This document shows, in pieces, positions 9,059 through 18,012 of a DNA stretch of 64,000 bases (the first letter of the stretch is position 1; each line of letters opens with the position of its first letter). The notes under the pieces were generated by a model. That model had not been told where the DNA came from, did no database searches, and worked only from the letters and a program-made list of their open reading frames with translations. This DNA is from BQWY01 sp046351095. GTDB lineage: Bacteria; Nitrospirota; Nitrospiria; Nitrospirales; Nitrospiraceae. The translations under genes and the position numbers were made by a program. The stretch covers positions 3,038,001 to 3,102,000 of the forward strand of contig JAXLZC010000001.1 in NCBI GenBank assembly GCA_046351095.1. Direction: 5' to 3'.

Positions 9059-10938
9059 TCAGCTCTGCGAAGGAAAAATCCCCTCCTGCGCCGTGATGTC
9101 TCGAAAGACCTGCCGTTTTTTCACGCGCTGCCGTTCGCGACTGCCCAACAGCTCGCTGAGCGTGTGAATAGCCGCCAGCACATGCGGTCCCTTGTTGAGC
9201 ATGACGCATTCCGCGCGTTGCCCCATCGCCGCGTCGGTGATTTCTGCACGCGCGGGAAGGCCGCGCTTCATCAATCCTTCCAGTACCTGCGTCGCCCAAA
9301 TCACCGGGACGTGCGCGGCTTCGCACATGCAGAGAATATCTTCTTGTACAAGTGCGAGGTGTTCGAAGCCGACTTCTACGGCGAGGTCGCCTCGGGCGAT
9401 CATGATGCCGAACCCAGGCCAGTCGAGTCCGGCCAGCATCAGGCGCGCGAGTCGATGGATCGCCTCGCGGGTTTCGATCTTCAGAACGATGCCGAGATCC
9501 GGGCGCCCCAGCGTGGTCAAGGCTTCACGGAGATCCGCGACGTCCTCTTCGCGATGCACGAACGAGAGCCCGACGGCTGTCGCGTGGGCCGCCACAAAGA
9601 CGAGGTCCGTGCGATCTTTGTCGGTCAGCGCAGGGAGCTGTGTGGGCGAATCGGGAAAACTCAGCCCCTTCTCCGCGCGCACGCTTGCGGAAGTCTGATC
9701 GGGCGCCGTGATGCCGACGGTGATGTAGCGGCATGGAGATCCAACACGGTTCCGGCAATCTTGCCGTCGTCGATGAAGACACTGTGGCCCGGTTGTACGG
9801 CGTCGAGTGCGGCGGGAAGCGTGCACGCGATGCCGGCCGGGTGGCTGTGACCGGCGGGATGCCCCAGACGAGTTGGGTCGCGGTAGATGCGGAGGCGGTC
9901 TCCGGCCTGCACCCGAATATCGACGGGTGGTGGGGCGACGGTTGCGATGCGACAGGAGAGCCCCTGCGCGGTGCGCAATTCGATTCCCGTTTCGAGGTAC
10001 GTCGTCCGTTCGGTGCCCACGCGGAGTCTGGTTGAGTCGATGCGGGCGAGCACACGGAGGCGACGCCTGCGCCCGCGCGTATCGATCAGCTCGAAATGGT
10101 CGCCGACGTTGACCCTGCCGAGGTCGTGTGTGGTCGTGACCGAGAGGACGAATCGACAGGGATCGCTCGCTTGGTCGATCCGCCTGCTTTGTTCGAGATC
10201 GGTCGTCAGCCATCCTTCAAGGAGGCGGATCGGGCGACCACGCGAATCCTTCTCGATGGCCAGCTTGAGCGGACACGGAACCAGTGCCAGCGCGCCCGTT
10301 CTGGTTTTGGGGCCGGCTAGGTCCATCACGATACGACACTGTCGTCCGACGCGTCGGCCTTGCTCGACCAGCATGCGTTCCGATTCGCGGATGGCCGCAA
10401 TCAACCCACGCCACTCGGCGGCGGTATCGTGTGCGCAATTGATACGCGCGATGTCCATGCCGGCGAGCAACAACTGTTCGATCATATCTTTGTGACGGAG
10501 TACGGCGGCGTTCAGCGTCACCATGATCCTGGTGTGGTGATGCTGGCGTGGTCGCCCCAATAATCGGATGCTCCGCTCCGCGAGCAACGTCGTCGCCTGT
10601 GTCGCGGTCGGCGCCTCGAAGAGCGCGTCCGTCGGTGCGACGTCGAGGCGTTCGAGCACCCGCGTGAGCGTCGCGACCACCGACCCCTCCAAACGTCCGA
10701 GCGACGAGAGGCCCTGTTCCGCAAGGTCCATTTGCAGATCGAGGAGGTCGTGCTCGCGAAGCGCAAGGTAGGCCAACAGATTGTCGCGGCTCTGCTGCTG
10801 CGTCGCATTCGTGAACGCGAACCGGTCGCGACTCGCGACGATACGTGTCGAGATCGCCTCCAGCAGCGTCGACACGCGTACCGCGAGGCTGTCCGGAGAA
10901 GCGGTGAGGACGGTGTGGGGCGTGCGCGTCTCCTGCAT
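9059..10938 (-). pseudogene. Pyruvate-kinase-like gene with an internal frameshift
   Basis: Two overlapping - strand frames together encode one pyruvate-kinase-like protein of about 625 residues. The first frame (start at 10938, SD AGGAGC) has an unusual helical N-terminal extension of about 125 residues, then ARINCAHDTAAEW and VMDLAGPKTRTG, matching the substrate and Mg regions of pyruvate kinase, and DDGKIAGTVLD. It then runs out of frame and stops at 9661. The rest of the catalytic domain (YITVGITAPDQ, KGLSFPDSP, IMIARGDLAVEVGFEHLA, VIWATQVLEGLMKRGLPAR) continues in another frame from about 9735 to 9059. Adding one base near 9728-9735 would restore the gene. It is either a true pseudogene or a sequence error. 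Relatives with such N-terminal extensions are known as pyruvate-kinase-like proteins of uncertain role. Confidence 0.8.
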
Positions 10939-11315
10939 CGGGAAGGCTCCTATGATGGAGGTGAACGAATCGACGGTTCGTGTTGTGGCGTCTATGAACG
11001 CGTTGAGGCGAAAAATCACCTCAAGCCGGCTATTCCTAGCGGCGATCCGTTGAGAACCACCGAAAAATGGGTCAATTTCGAGTTAATTCGACGGCGAATT
11101 TCGGCATGGGACTTGGATAGTGTGTGGGGTGTGACAAACAAGCGAACGTATGTCGGGCAGGCAGCGAATGACGGTTGGGAATCGAGCGAGTCGAGGGGGC
11201 GCCGCGGTTGACAAGGTTGAGAAACGGTTGTTATATTTCGGCGCCTTTTCATTGAATACGTCAGTCGGCACGGGCGAATTGAAGGTCAGTGTGTTATCCA
11301 CAAAGGAGGAGTCTG
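10939..11315. other. 377-nt divergent intergenic region
   Basis: It separates the - strand pyruvate-kinase-like gene from the + strand cytochrome gene. The right half holds a clear sigma70-type promoter (11208-11237) and a strong ribosome binding site for the cytochrome. No convincing promoter for the - strand gene, and no RNA gene, was recognised. Confidence 0.6.
11208..11237 (+). promoter_or_regulatory. sigma70-type promoter of the c-type cytochrome gene
   Basis: A perfect -35 box TTGACA (11208-11213) is followed after 17 bp by TTATAT, or after 18 bp by TATATT, in an otherwise GC-rich background. The start codon lies about 70 nt downstream. This is the best housekeeping-type promoter seen in the window. 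Confidence 0.75.
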
Positions 11316-11762
11316 ATGGGGTATCTCTCTAAGGTTCTTGCAATTGCGGCAGTCGGTGTCTTGATGACGGCGTCGGTCTCGTTGGCCGAGGAGAAGGACC
11401 CGCTCAAGCCGCGCGTGCCTTCCGATCAGATGGCCGATGCGAAGCAGATGAAGAACCCGGTCGCCTCGTCCCCGGAGAGCATTGCCAAGGGCAAGGCGTT
11501 GTACGAGGGCAAAGGCACCTGCGTGAACTGCCACGGTCCGAAGGGCGATGGCCAGGGCCCGGCGGGTGCGATCCTGAATCCGAGCCCGCGCAACTTCACG
11601 AACTGCGCCTTCCACAAGAAGCGCAAGGACGGCGAGTTGTTCTGGGTCATCAAGAACGGCAGCCCGGGCACGGGTATGGTGCCTTTGATCGGTTCGGCCA
11701 TCAACGAAGAAGAGGCCTGGACGATCATCAACTACGAGCGCAGCTTCTGCGGCGACAAGTAG
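11316..11762 (+). CDS. Periplasmic c-type cytochrome (monohaem)
   Basis: A 148-residue protein with a cleavable signal peptide (residues 1 to about 24, ending SLA). One haem-attachment motif, CVNCH (Cys69, Cys72, His73), is present, and Met121 in GTGMVPL is the likely sixth iron ligand. It resembles small class-I cytochromes such as cytochrome c5/cbb3-associated types and should carry electrons in the periplasm; its partner is unknown. Two further cysteines (Cys97 and Cys146) could form a disulfide. The ATG at 11316 follows AAAGGAGGA, a near-perfect ribosome binding site. The strong promoter, strong binding site and dedicated terminator suggest high expression as a single gene. Confidence 0.9.
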   Translation: MGYLSKVLAIAAVGVLMTASVSLAEEKDPLKPRVPSDQMADAKQMKNPVASSPESIAKGKALYEGKGTCVNCHGPKGDGQGPAGAILNPSPRNFTNCAFHKKRKDGELFWVIKNGSPGTGMVPLIGSAINEEEAWTIINYERSFCGDK

Positions 11763-11788
11763 TCGAGGCTCGCAGCTGAACGACGAGG

Positions 11789-11816
11789 GCGGGGGAGCGA
11801 TCCCCCGCTTTTTTTT
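11789..11816 (+). terminator. Rho-independent terminator of the cytochrome gene
   Basis: An 8-bp perfect stem (GCGGGGGA / TCCCCCGC) with a GCGA tetraloop is followed directly by eight T residues, 27 nt after the stop codon. This is a textbook intrinsic terminator. Confidence 0.93.
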
Positions 11817-11927
11817 GCCTTCGTGCGATCCCGCCAGAGTGTCATCCTTGCCTCGTGCTCCCGAGCTTCCGCCCGTCTTGCTCAAGAAAGACTTGCGAAC
11901 GGCCGATGAAAGCTTGAAAGGGGCACT

Positions 11928-12320
11928 ATGGCCAACATTCTTGTCATCGACGACGAACCGTTTGTGCGCGAACTGCTCAACACGGTCCTCAAGCGCAAGG
12001 GGCACCAGGTGACGTTGGTGGCGGCCGCCCACCAGGGCATCGAGAGTTTTATGACCGCTCGCCCGCACGTGACCATCCTCGACCTCAACCTGCCCGACAT
12101 GGACGGCATCTCCGTCCTGCGGATGTTACGGTCGGTCGACACGCAGGCGCCGGTGATCATCCTCACGGGCGGCGGCTCGGAGACGGCGCACGACGATGCG
12201 CGCAGTCTCGGCGTCGTCGATTTTTTGCCGAAAGAATTTTCGTTGCATCGGCTCGGCGATGCATTAACCCGCGCGCTCGCCGCAGGCGGCGGCGCCGCAT
12301 CGAAAGCCGGCTCGCCGTAA
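11928..12320 (+). CDS. Stand-alone response regulator (receiver domain only)
   Basis: A 130-residue CheY-like receiver. The acidic pair is in VIDDEP, the phospho-acceptor Asp52 is in TILDLNLPDMDG, the switch Thr is in IILTGG and the conserved Lys is in DFLPKEF. There is no output domain, so it may act as a phosphorelay intermediate or by protein contact. The hybrid kinase begins 4 bp after it and is the likely partner. An SD-like AAAGGGG precedes the ATG. Confidence 0.9.
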   Translation: MANILVIDDEPFVRELLNTVLKRKGHQVTLVAAAHQGIESFMTARPHVTILDLNLPDMDGISVLRMLRSVDTQAPVIILTGGGSETAHDDARSLGVVDFLPKEFSLHRLGDALTRALAAGGGAASKAGSP

Positions 12321-12324
12321 TCGT

Positions 12325-13914
12325 ATGTCCTCCCACGACGGTCCCCCCACCTTCCACGACGATTGGTATCGGCGTGTCGTCGAGCTGTCTCCCGACGGCA
12401 TCCTGATCGTCCACGACGAACGGATCGTGCGAGCCAATCCGGCCGCGCTCGCGCTCCTCGGCGCCACCGACATCCATCAATTGCTCGACCGGCGGATCTG
12501 GGATTTCTTGCTTCCGGACCATGCGCAGGAGGACATGCAGGCGTACCGTGAGGCCCATGCGCGCGGTGCGGCGCTCGCGCCGGTGCAGCGGAAATTGTTG
12601 CGGTTCGACGGGACGACGGTCGAAGTCGAAGTGACCGGCGGGCCCTTGGCGGCCACGGCGTCCGCACCGATGCATGTGGTCTTGCGCAACATCGCGCTGC
12701 AGCGTCAGTTGGAAGATCAAATGCGGCAGGCGCAAAAGATGGAAGCGGTCGGCAAGCTGGCCGGCGGGATCGCGCACGACTTCAACAACATGCTGACCGT
12801 GATCAACGGCCACAGTGCGTTGCTCTTGGAAGACAGTCGGCTAGAGGAGGCGGACCGGCACAGCATTGATCAAATTTCGCAGGCGGGCCATCGCGCCGCG
12901 GCGCTGACCGGGCAATTGCTCGCCTTCAGCCGTCGGCAGGTGTTGCAGCCGAAGGTCGTGGATGTGTGCAGCGTGATTCGCGGCATGGCGTCGATGTTGC
13001 GCACTCTTGCCGGCGACAATGTGGAATTGGTGATACAGCCGAGGGACGGGCTGGGACGCATCAAGGTCGACCCCGGCCAACTGGAGCAGGTGCTGTTGAA
13101 TCTCGCCGTCAACGCCCGCGACGCGATGCCCGACGGCGGGAGGATCGTCGTCGGTGCGGACGATGTGCAGGTGAGCGAGGCCCAGATCCGCGCGTCGCGG
13201 TTGGAGACGAAACCCGGCCCGCATGTGGCGGTGACGGTGAGCGATACCGGAACCGGGATCGATCCTGCGGTCTTGCCGCATATCTTCGAGCCGTTTTACA
13301 CCACCAAGCCGAAAGGCAAGGGAACGGGACTCGGGCTATCCACTGTCTACGGCGTGGTGAAACAAAGCGGCGGAGCGATCGACGTCAAAAGCGAGCGCGG
13401 GCGCGGCACGGTCTTCACGATTTATCTGCCGCATGTGGGCGAGGCGTTGAGTCAGGAGACGGCGTCGTTGCCGCGTATGGCGGAATTGCACGGGACGGAG
13501 GGTATTCTTGTCGTGGAAGACGAGCCGGCCGTGCGGGCGCTGGTCGTCGGTACGTTGCGGTCGCTTGGGTATCGTGTGACCGAGGCGCGTGACGGCATCG
13601 AAGCGCTGCTGCAAGCCAGTCACGGCAACGAGCCGATCGATGTATTGCTGACGGATATTGTGATGCCGCAGATGGGCGGACGCGAGTTGGCGTTTCACCT
13701 GACCGGTCGTTGGCCCGAGCTGCGCGTGATGTTTATGTCGGGTTATACGGACGACGATGTCGTGCGGCGCGGCGTCGGCGCGAACGATCTAGAATTTTTG
13801 CAGAAGCCGTTCACGCCGAATACCTTGGCCAACCGCATTCGTCGACTTCTTGACGCCCCTGTCGGTGTATTGCCGAACGTGGCGATTGCGCTCTCCGCAG
13901 ACGAGGCCGCTTAG
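12325..13914 (+). CDS. PAS-containing hybrid histidine kinase
   Basis: A 529-residue cytoplasmic sensor kinase without transmembrane segments. A PAS domain (about 15-125) precedes the HisKA helix with phospho-acceptor His151 in GGIAHDFNNML. The ATPase domain has the N box NLAVNARDAMPDGG, the G1 element DTGTGIDP and the G2 element GKGTGLGLS. A C-terminal receiver (about 393-515) carries the acceptor Asp444 in LLTDIVMPQMGG. The HDFNN motif places it in the family whose His is followed by Asp-Phe-Asn-Asn. It is probably co-transcribed with the preceding lone receiver, giving a His-Asp relay. Confidence 0.92.
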   Translation: MSSHDGPPTFHDDWYRRVVELSPDGILIVHDERIVRANPAALALLGATDIHQLLDRRIWDFLLPDHAQEDMQAYREAHARGAALAPVQRKLLRFDGTTVEVEVTGGPLAATASAPMHVVLRNIALQRQLEDQMRQAQKMEAVGKLAGGIAHDFNNMLTVINGHSALLLEDSRLEEADRHSIDQISQAGHRAAALTGQLLAFSRRQVLQPKVVDVCSVIRGMASMLRTLAGDNVELVIQPRDGLGRIKVDPGQLEQVLLNLAVNARDAMPDGGRIVVGADDVQVSEAQIRASRLETKPGPHVAVTVSDTGTGIDPAVLPHIFEPFYTTKPKGKGTGLGLSTVYGVVKQSGGAIDVKSERGRGTVFTIYLPHVGEALSQETASLPRMAELHGTEGILVVEDEPAVRALVVGTLRSLGYRVTEARDGIEALLQASHGNEPIDVLLTDIVMPQMGGRELAFHLTGRWPELRVMFMSGYTDDDVVRRGVGANDLEFLQKPFTPNTLANRIRRLLDAPVGVLPNVAIALSADEAA

Positions 13915-14023
13915 GGGCGAGTACGCAGCCACCACTCGTCGTATCCGCTCCAGCACCGCCTTCCATTCGTCGTGCGGTCGAAAGACTCGATATATCTAGA
14001 CATATTGCAGGGGAGGTGTACGA

Positions 14024-14039
14024 TTCTAGGTACCTAGAA
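14024..14039. promoter_or_regulatory. 16-bp perfect palindrome, possible operator or weak terminator
   Basis: TTCTAGGTACCTAGAA is a perfect palindrome in the 280-nt gap between the hybrid kinase and the NtrC-type regulator. Six T residues follow at 14043-14048, so in RNA a 6-bp stem with a GTAC loop plus U-tract could end the upstream transcript weakly. As DNA it looks like a dimer binding site. Nearby TCTAGA (13995-14000) and ACTAGA add to an unusual cluster of CTAG, normally a rare tetranucleotide. Confidence 0.4.
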
Positions 14040-14194
14040 CTGTTTTTTCTGCCTACTCAGACCCACACGATTCTTCTCAGATCTCCGGCGCCGACTATTC
14101 TTGAACTAGAGCATGGGATGCCGGCAAGAGTTTGACGGGTGCCGTGCTCCTCGATTCATGGATGGTGTCCGAGCGTAAGGGAGTAACCGCCGCA

Positions 14195-15646
14195 ATGCCT
14201 CAGATCTTGCTGGTCGAAGACGATCAATCCGTACAAACGTTGTTGATGCAGACGCTGCGCGCCGAGGGCTGGACGGTGAATGCCGTGACCACGGGCGAGG
14301 CGGCGTTGCGCGAACTGACGACGCATCCGCTGGACCTCTTGTTGACCGACCTCCAATTGCCGGATTTCGACGGCGTAGCCCTGTTGGAAAAGGCATTGGC
14401 GCAGGTGCCGAGCTTGTCGGCCATCGTGATGACGGGCTACGGCACGGTCGAACGCGCGGTCGAAGCCATGCGTGCCGGCGCCGTCGATTTCATCCGGAAG
14501 CCGTTCGACATGAGCGCCTTGGTGGCCGCGGTTCGCCGCGTCTTGGATTCCCGTCGTAAGGCCGCCCACACGGAAGCGCCTGCCGCTGCCTCCCGCGCTG
14601 CTGCGGACGAACCGGGGTTGGTCGGCGTCAGCGCCGCAATGCGGACCGTCTTGGAATTCGTGCGTAAGGTGGCGGACAGCGACAGCACCGTCCTGATCAC
14701 CGGAGAAAGCGGTACCGGCAAGGAAGTGCTCGCGCGTGCGTTGCATGCACACAGCCGTCGGGCGCGCGGACCGTGGGTGCCCGTCAATTGCGGTGCGATT
14801 CCCGAAGCCTTACTGGAATCCGAATTGTTCGGCCATGAGCGCGGCGCCTTCACCGGCGCGCAACAGGCGCGTGCCGGACGTTTCGAAATGGCGCACGGCG
14901 GAACATTGTTCCTGGATGAAATCGGCGAGATGCCGTTGGCGTTGCAGGTGAAGTTGTTGCGCGCGTTGCAGGAGCGGAGCTTCGAGCGCGTCGGCGGCAC
15001 GCGTGCGATCAAGGTGGATGTTCGGATCGTCGCGGCGACCAATGCAGATTTAGAGGCCGCCGTGAAGGCTGGACGCTTCCGTAAGGATCTTTACTATCGG
15101 CTACAGGTTATTCCCGTCGAAGTGCCGCCGTTGCGGCAGCGTCGGGACGACATCCCGGTGTTGATCCAGCACTTCATTCAACAGCTGAACGCGCGCAAGG
15201 CGGCGGCGGTGGCCGGTATCGATGCCCCGGCGATGGCGCGGCTCTGCCAGCACGATTGGCCGGGCAACGTGCGTGAGTTGGAAAACTTGATCGAACGCTT
15301 GGTCGTCTTGAAGCGGGACGGCACGATCGCGATGGAAGACCTCCCGGAGCGGTTGCAGGCGGCGCGTCTTGCCGAGCCGTCCGCTGCGGCCTTGCCGACC
15401 ACATTGACTCAGCAGGGGATCGACCTGATGTCGGCGCTCGAACAATACGAAAATCAATTGATCATCGAAGCGTTGAATCAAGCCGGCGGCGTGACCAGCA
15501 AAGCCGCGCGGCTTCTGCGGTTGAACCGCACGACGCTCGTCGAAAAGTTGAAGCGCAAGAAACTCGATGCGAGGGGTGTGGCGGCCTCCGTGGACGCTAC
15601 ATCCGTGGCGCCTCCGCCGCTGGATGACGAGCCGTCAATCGTTTGA
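14195..15646 (+). CDS. NtrC-family sigma54-dependent response regulator
   Basis: A 483-residue activator. The receiver (about 3-115) has acceptor Asp52 in LLLTDLQLPDFDG. The AAA+ domain (about 140-380) has Walker A GESGTGKE, the sigma54-contacting loop GAFTGA, Walker B LFLDEIGEMP and the arginine-finger region. A C-terminal Fis-type helix-turn-helix (TSKAARLLRLNRTTLVEKLKR) binds DNA. The ATG at 14195 is preferred over an upstream TTG (14132), because receivers of this class start a few residues before the I-L-L-V-E-D-D motif and AAGGGAG lies upstream. The target is unknown; nearness to the hybrid kinase and flagellar regulators suggests motility or envelope control. Confidence 0.93.
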   Translation: MPQILLVEDDQSVQTLLMQTLRAEGWTVNAVTTGEAALRELTTHPLDLLLTDLQLPDFDGVALLEKALAQVPSLSAIVMTGYGTVERAVEAMRAGAVDFIRKPFDMSALVAAVRRVLDSRRKAAHTEAPAAASRAAADEPGLVGVSAAMRTVLEFVRKVADSDSTVLITGESGTGKEVLARALHAHSRRARGPWVPVNCGAIPEALLESELFGHERGAFTGAQQARAGRFEMAHGGTLFLDEIGEMPLALQVKLLRALQERSFERVGGTRAIKVDVRIVAATNADLEAAVKAGRFRKDLYYRLQVIPVEVPPLRQRRDDIPVLIQHFIQQLNARKAAAVAGIDAPAMARLCQHDWPGNVRELENLIERLVVLKRDGTIAMEDLPERLQAARLAEPSAAALPTTLTQQGIDLMSALEQYENQLIIEALNQAGGVTSKAARLLRLNRTTLVEKLKRKKLDARGVAASVDATSVAPPPLDDEPSIV

Positions 15647-15686
15647 CCGAATTCCTTCCATTCGTCTGTTCCCTGACAGCCTATCC

Positions 15687-15700
15687 GTCAGAAATCTGAA
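15687..15700. promoter_or_regulatory. Candidate activator site upstream of the TPR-FlrB-FlrC operon
   Basis: GTCAGAAATCTGAA shares 13 consecutive bases with the palindromic motif 118 bp upstream of the fliL sigma54 promoter (51731-51744). A 13-mer match is not expected by chance in 64 kb. It lies about 65 bp before the start codon of the TPR gene. No convincing -24/-12 element was found next to it. Confidence 0.35.
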
Positions 15701-15765
15701 CGCCATGGGCGGCGCAGGCCGCGCATGGCGTGATTTGCCCACCTCAGGGCACTGTTTGTGTCGGC

Positions 15766-18012
15766 ATGGAAGTTGCTGCCTACAACTGCGTGAAGTTCCG
15801 ACTACTCATAACTGCGTATGCCCTCTTTGTGATGTATACCGTCGCAGAGACCGGTGTCGCCGCGTCGCCGGCACAAGCCGAATCTGCTGTGGCCGCCGAT
15901 GCTGCGGCAAACGAGCAGAGCGGCGCGTCGAGCGAGACCGAATCGTCGTCGCCGAGTCCTGCGACGCAGGTACACGTCGTGTCGCATCCGTTGGACGAAC
16001 TGCCGGATGGCGGTCCGCGTCGCGAGCCGTGGGTTACGACGGAGCAGTTGGAGGCGATGAAAGCTGCGCACGAGGCGTTCGCCACCGAGCAATGGGATGC
16101 GGCCTGGTGGATGTTTACACGTGTGGAAGAACAGGCGGTAGGGACTGGGTTGGCGCCGATGGCGCGCGCCTATCGCGCCGAGATCGAATATCGTCGCAAA
16201 AAATCGCCGCAGTACCGATTGGATACGATCGAACTCTATCGCGCGTTGATTCGGGACTTCCCGGACTCTGCGAACGCGTCGCGCGCCGGGTGGCGCGTCG
16301 GCGACTTATTCCTTGAATCGGGCTGGAAGGTCGAAGCGCAGGCCGCCTATGAACGCGCCGCCAAGGGCGCGACGATTCCGGAAGATCGGACGCGCGCGTT
16401 TCTCGGCATGGGGTTGATGTATGTCGAACATCAGCGGTTTGCCGACGCTGTGCAGACGCTCAAGGCCATGCGACAGATGGACAGCGACGAGGTCTCGCGC
16501 GCTTGGACGGCGTTGGGACTGGCTGAAGCTTACTACGCCTTAGGGAAACGTGCGGATGCCGGCGAACAGTATAAGCTGTTGGCCGACCGTTGGCCGGAAC
16601 GCTTGCGCCTCCATGCGCAAGCACTGATGCATGCCGGAGATTTGGAGCAGGCGGCCGGTCGTGTCGATGCGGCCCGGCGGATGCGGATGCAGTTTTACAA
16701 CCTGTATCCGAATCATCCGCGTGCGAAGGCGCTTATGGTGGCGGTGGGCGACAGCTATCGGAAGAGCGGCCTCCTGACGCAAGCCGAGACCGTGTACGGG
16801 CTGCTTGTGGAGCGACACCCCGAGTCGCCGGAAGCCGGGTTGGCTCGGTTACGTTTGGCGACGCTGGGTGTGGAATTGGCGGCGTCCGGTCGAACGGAGG
16901 CGACGGGCCTCGATCTATTGGGCCAAGTGCGACGTGCGCCGCGTGCGCCGTTGTCCGACGAAGCGCAGACCGCGGCGTTGACGGAGCTCAGTGTGTCGCA
17001 GGCCGGATCGTTGGTAGGGTCGGAGGCGCTCTTCACGCTCGCGGAACAACATCTGCGCGCCAAGCGTCAGCCGGAAGCGGAAGCGGCGTTGGAACAAACC
17101 TGTGGGCGCGAAGGGCGGTTGGTTGCCGATCCCTGGCCGGCGCGCGCGCAAGTGAAGTTGGCCGAGCTGCGTCGCACACAACTACTGGATGCCGCGCGTA
17201 TGGCCGACGATTTTCACACGGTCGAACTCTTCCATCGCTTGAGCACTTGTACGGATTGGACCAGCGGCCACAGCGACGTGGTTATCCAGGTGGCAGAAGC
17301 GCATCGGCGTGTCGGGTTTCTCGAAGCCTCCATCCCGCTGTACCAACAGGTGTTGCGCGACAGCAAAGCGGGCGATGCGCGCCATGTCGCGATCGTGGGG
17401 CTGGGGCGCACGTATCTGGAGCAGCGCGATGCCATGGCCGCGCGGCGGATGTTCGAGCGCTATCAATTGGAATTTCCCTTAGGGGCGCTCAAAGGCGAGG
17501 CGCTTCGCTACCTTATCGAAAGCTGGGCGCTGTTGGGCGATTCGAGTCGCGTGATTCGATTTGCGCAGCGGTGGTTCAAGGCGCTTGGCGCCAAAGCCAA
17601 CCAGGATGCGGGATATGGGCAGGTGTTGTTGCGGCTCGCAGGCGCACAGGCTGCGGCAGGACAACATCGCGAAGCGATCAAGACCGTGCGGTTGGCGGAA
17701 CAGGCCGGTGTATTGCCCTATGTGGATGCGCGGATGAAGGAAGGGCGGTTTCTCGAAGCCAGTGGAGCGGCGCGCGCGGCGATGTCCCAATGGGCCGATG
17801 TCGTGCGGTCGGAGCCTGCATCCGAAGAGGCGGCGCGCGCGCGATTGGCGATGGCGCGGCTCTGGTGGCAGCAGGATCGGTTGACGGAAGTGCAGGCGGT
17901 GTTGAGCCGTGTGCCGGCGGATACCAAGCCGGACGAGGTCCGCCGTGCGGCGGGCGTGTTGAAAAATGCGGCGGCGGTACAAGTGCGTGTGACGAAGGAG
18001 CAGACACGATGA
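15766..18012 (+). CDS. Exported TPR-repeat protein at the head of the flagellar-regulator operon
   Basis: A 748-residue protein. The N-terminal about 35 residues contain a hydrophobic segment (FRLLITAYALFVMYTV) that reads as a signal peptide or anchor. A low-complexity Ala/Ser/Glu stretch follows, then more than ten degenerate TPR units to the C-terminus. Such proteins are scaffolds in the periplasm or membrane; no enzymatic motif is visible. The ATG at 15766 was chosen because it places the hydrophobic segment near the start; a GTG at 15730 is possible. Its stop overlaps the start of the FlrB-like kinase (ATGA), so it is translationally coupled to the flagellar two-component pair, which suggests a role in sensing or assembling motility structures. 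Confidence 0.75.
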   Translation: MEVAAYNCVKFRLLITAYALFVMYTVAETGVAASPAQAESAVAADAAANEQSGASSETESSSPSPATQVHVVSHPLDELPDGGPRREPWVTTEQLEAMKAAHEAFATEQWDAAWWMFTRVEEQAVGTGLAPMARAYRAEIEYRRKKSPQYRLDTIELYRALIRDFPDSANASRAGWRVGDLFLESGWKVEAQAAYERAAKGATIPEDRTRAFLGMGLMYVEHQRFADAVQTLKAMRQMDSDEVSRAWTALGLAEAYYALGKRADAGEQYKLLADRWPERLRLHAQALMHAGDLEQAAGRVDAARRMRMQFYNLYPNHPRAKALMVAVGDSYRKSGLLTQAETVYGLLVERHPESPEAGLARLRLATLGVELAASGRTEATGLDLLGQVRRAPRAPLSDEAQTAALTELSVSQAGSLVGSEALFTLAEQHLRAKRQPEAEAALEQTCGREGRLVADPWPARAQVKLAELRRTQLLDAARMADDFHTVELFHRLSTCTDWTSGHSDVVIQVAEAHRRVGFLEASIPLYQQVLRDSKAGDARHVAIVGLGRTYLEQRDAMAARRMFERYQLEFPLGALKGEALRYLIESWALLGDSSRVIRFAQRWFKALGAKANQDAGYGQVLLRLAGAQAAAGQHREAIKTVRLAEQAGVLPYVDARMKEGRFLEASGAARAAMSQWADVVRSEPASEEAARARLAMARLWWQQDRLTEVQAVLSRVPADTKPDEVRRAAGVLKNAAAVQVRVTKEQTR

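Noticed and set aside
9661..10213. Programmed ribosomal frameshifting in the pyruvate-kinase-like gene.
   Set aside because: No slippery heptamer or strong downstream structure was found at the junction near 9730. A simple indel explains the break.
15748..15762. A sigma54 promoter right before the TPR gene.
   Set aside because: The -24-like half is present but the -12 half has GT instead of GC, so the match is too weak to annotate.
16590..18008. The long frame running into the FlrB-like kinase could make it an 890-residue fusion.
   Set aside because: The extra N-terminal part is the shifted frame of the TPR gene, rich in Arg/Gly/Ala with no domain. A normal ATG at 18009 overlaps the TPR stop as in coupled genes.
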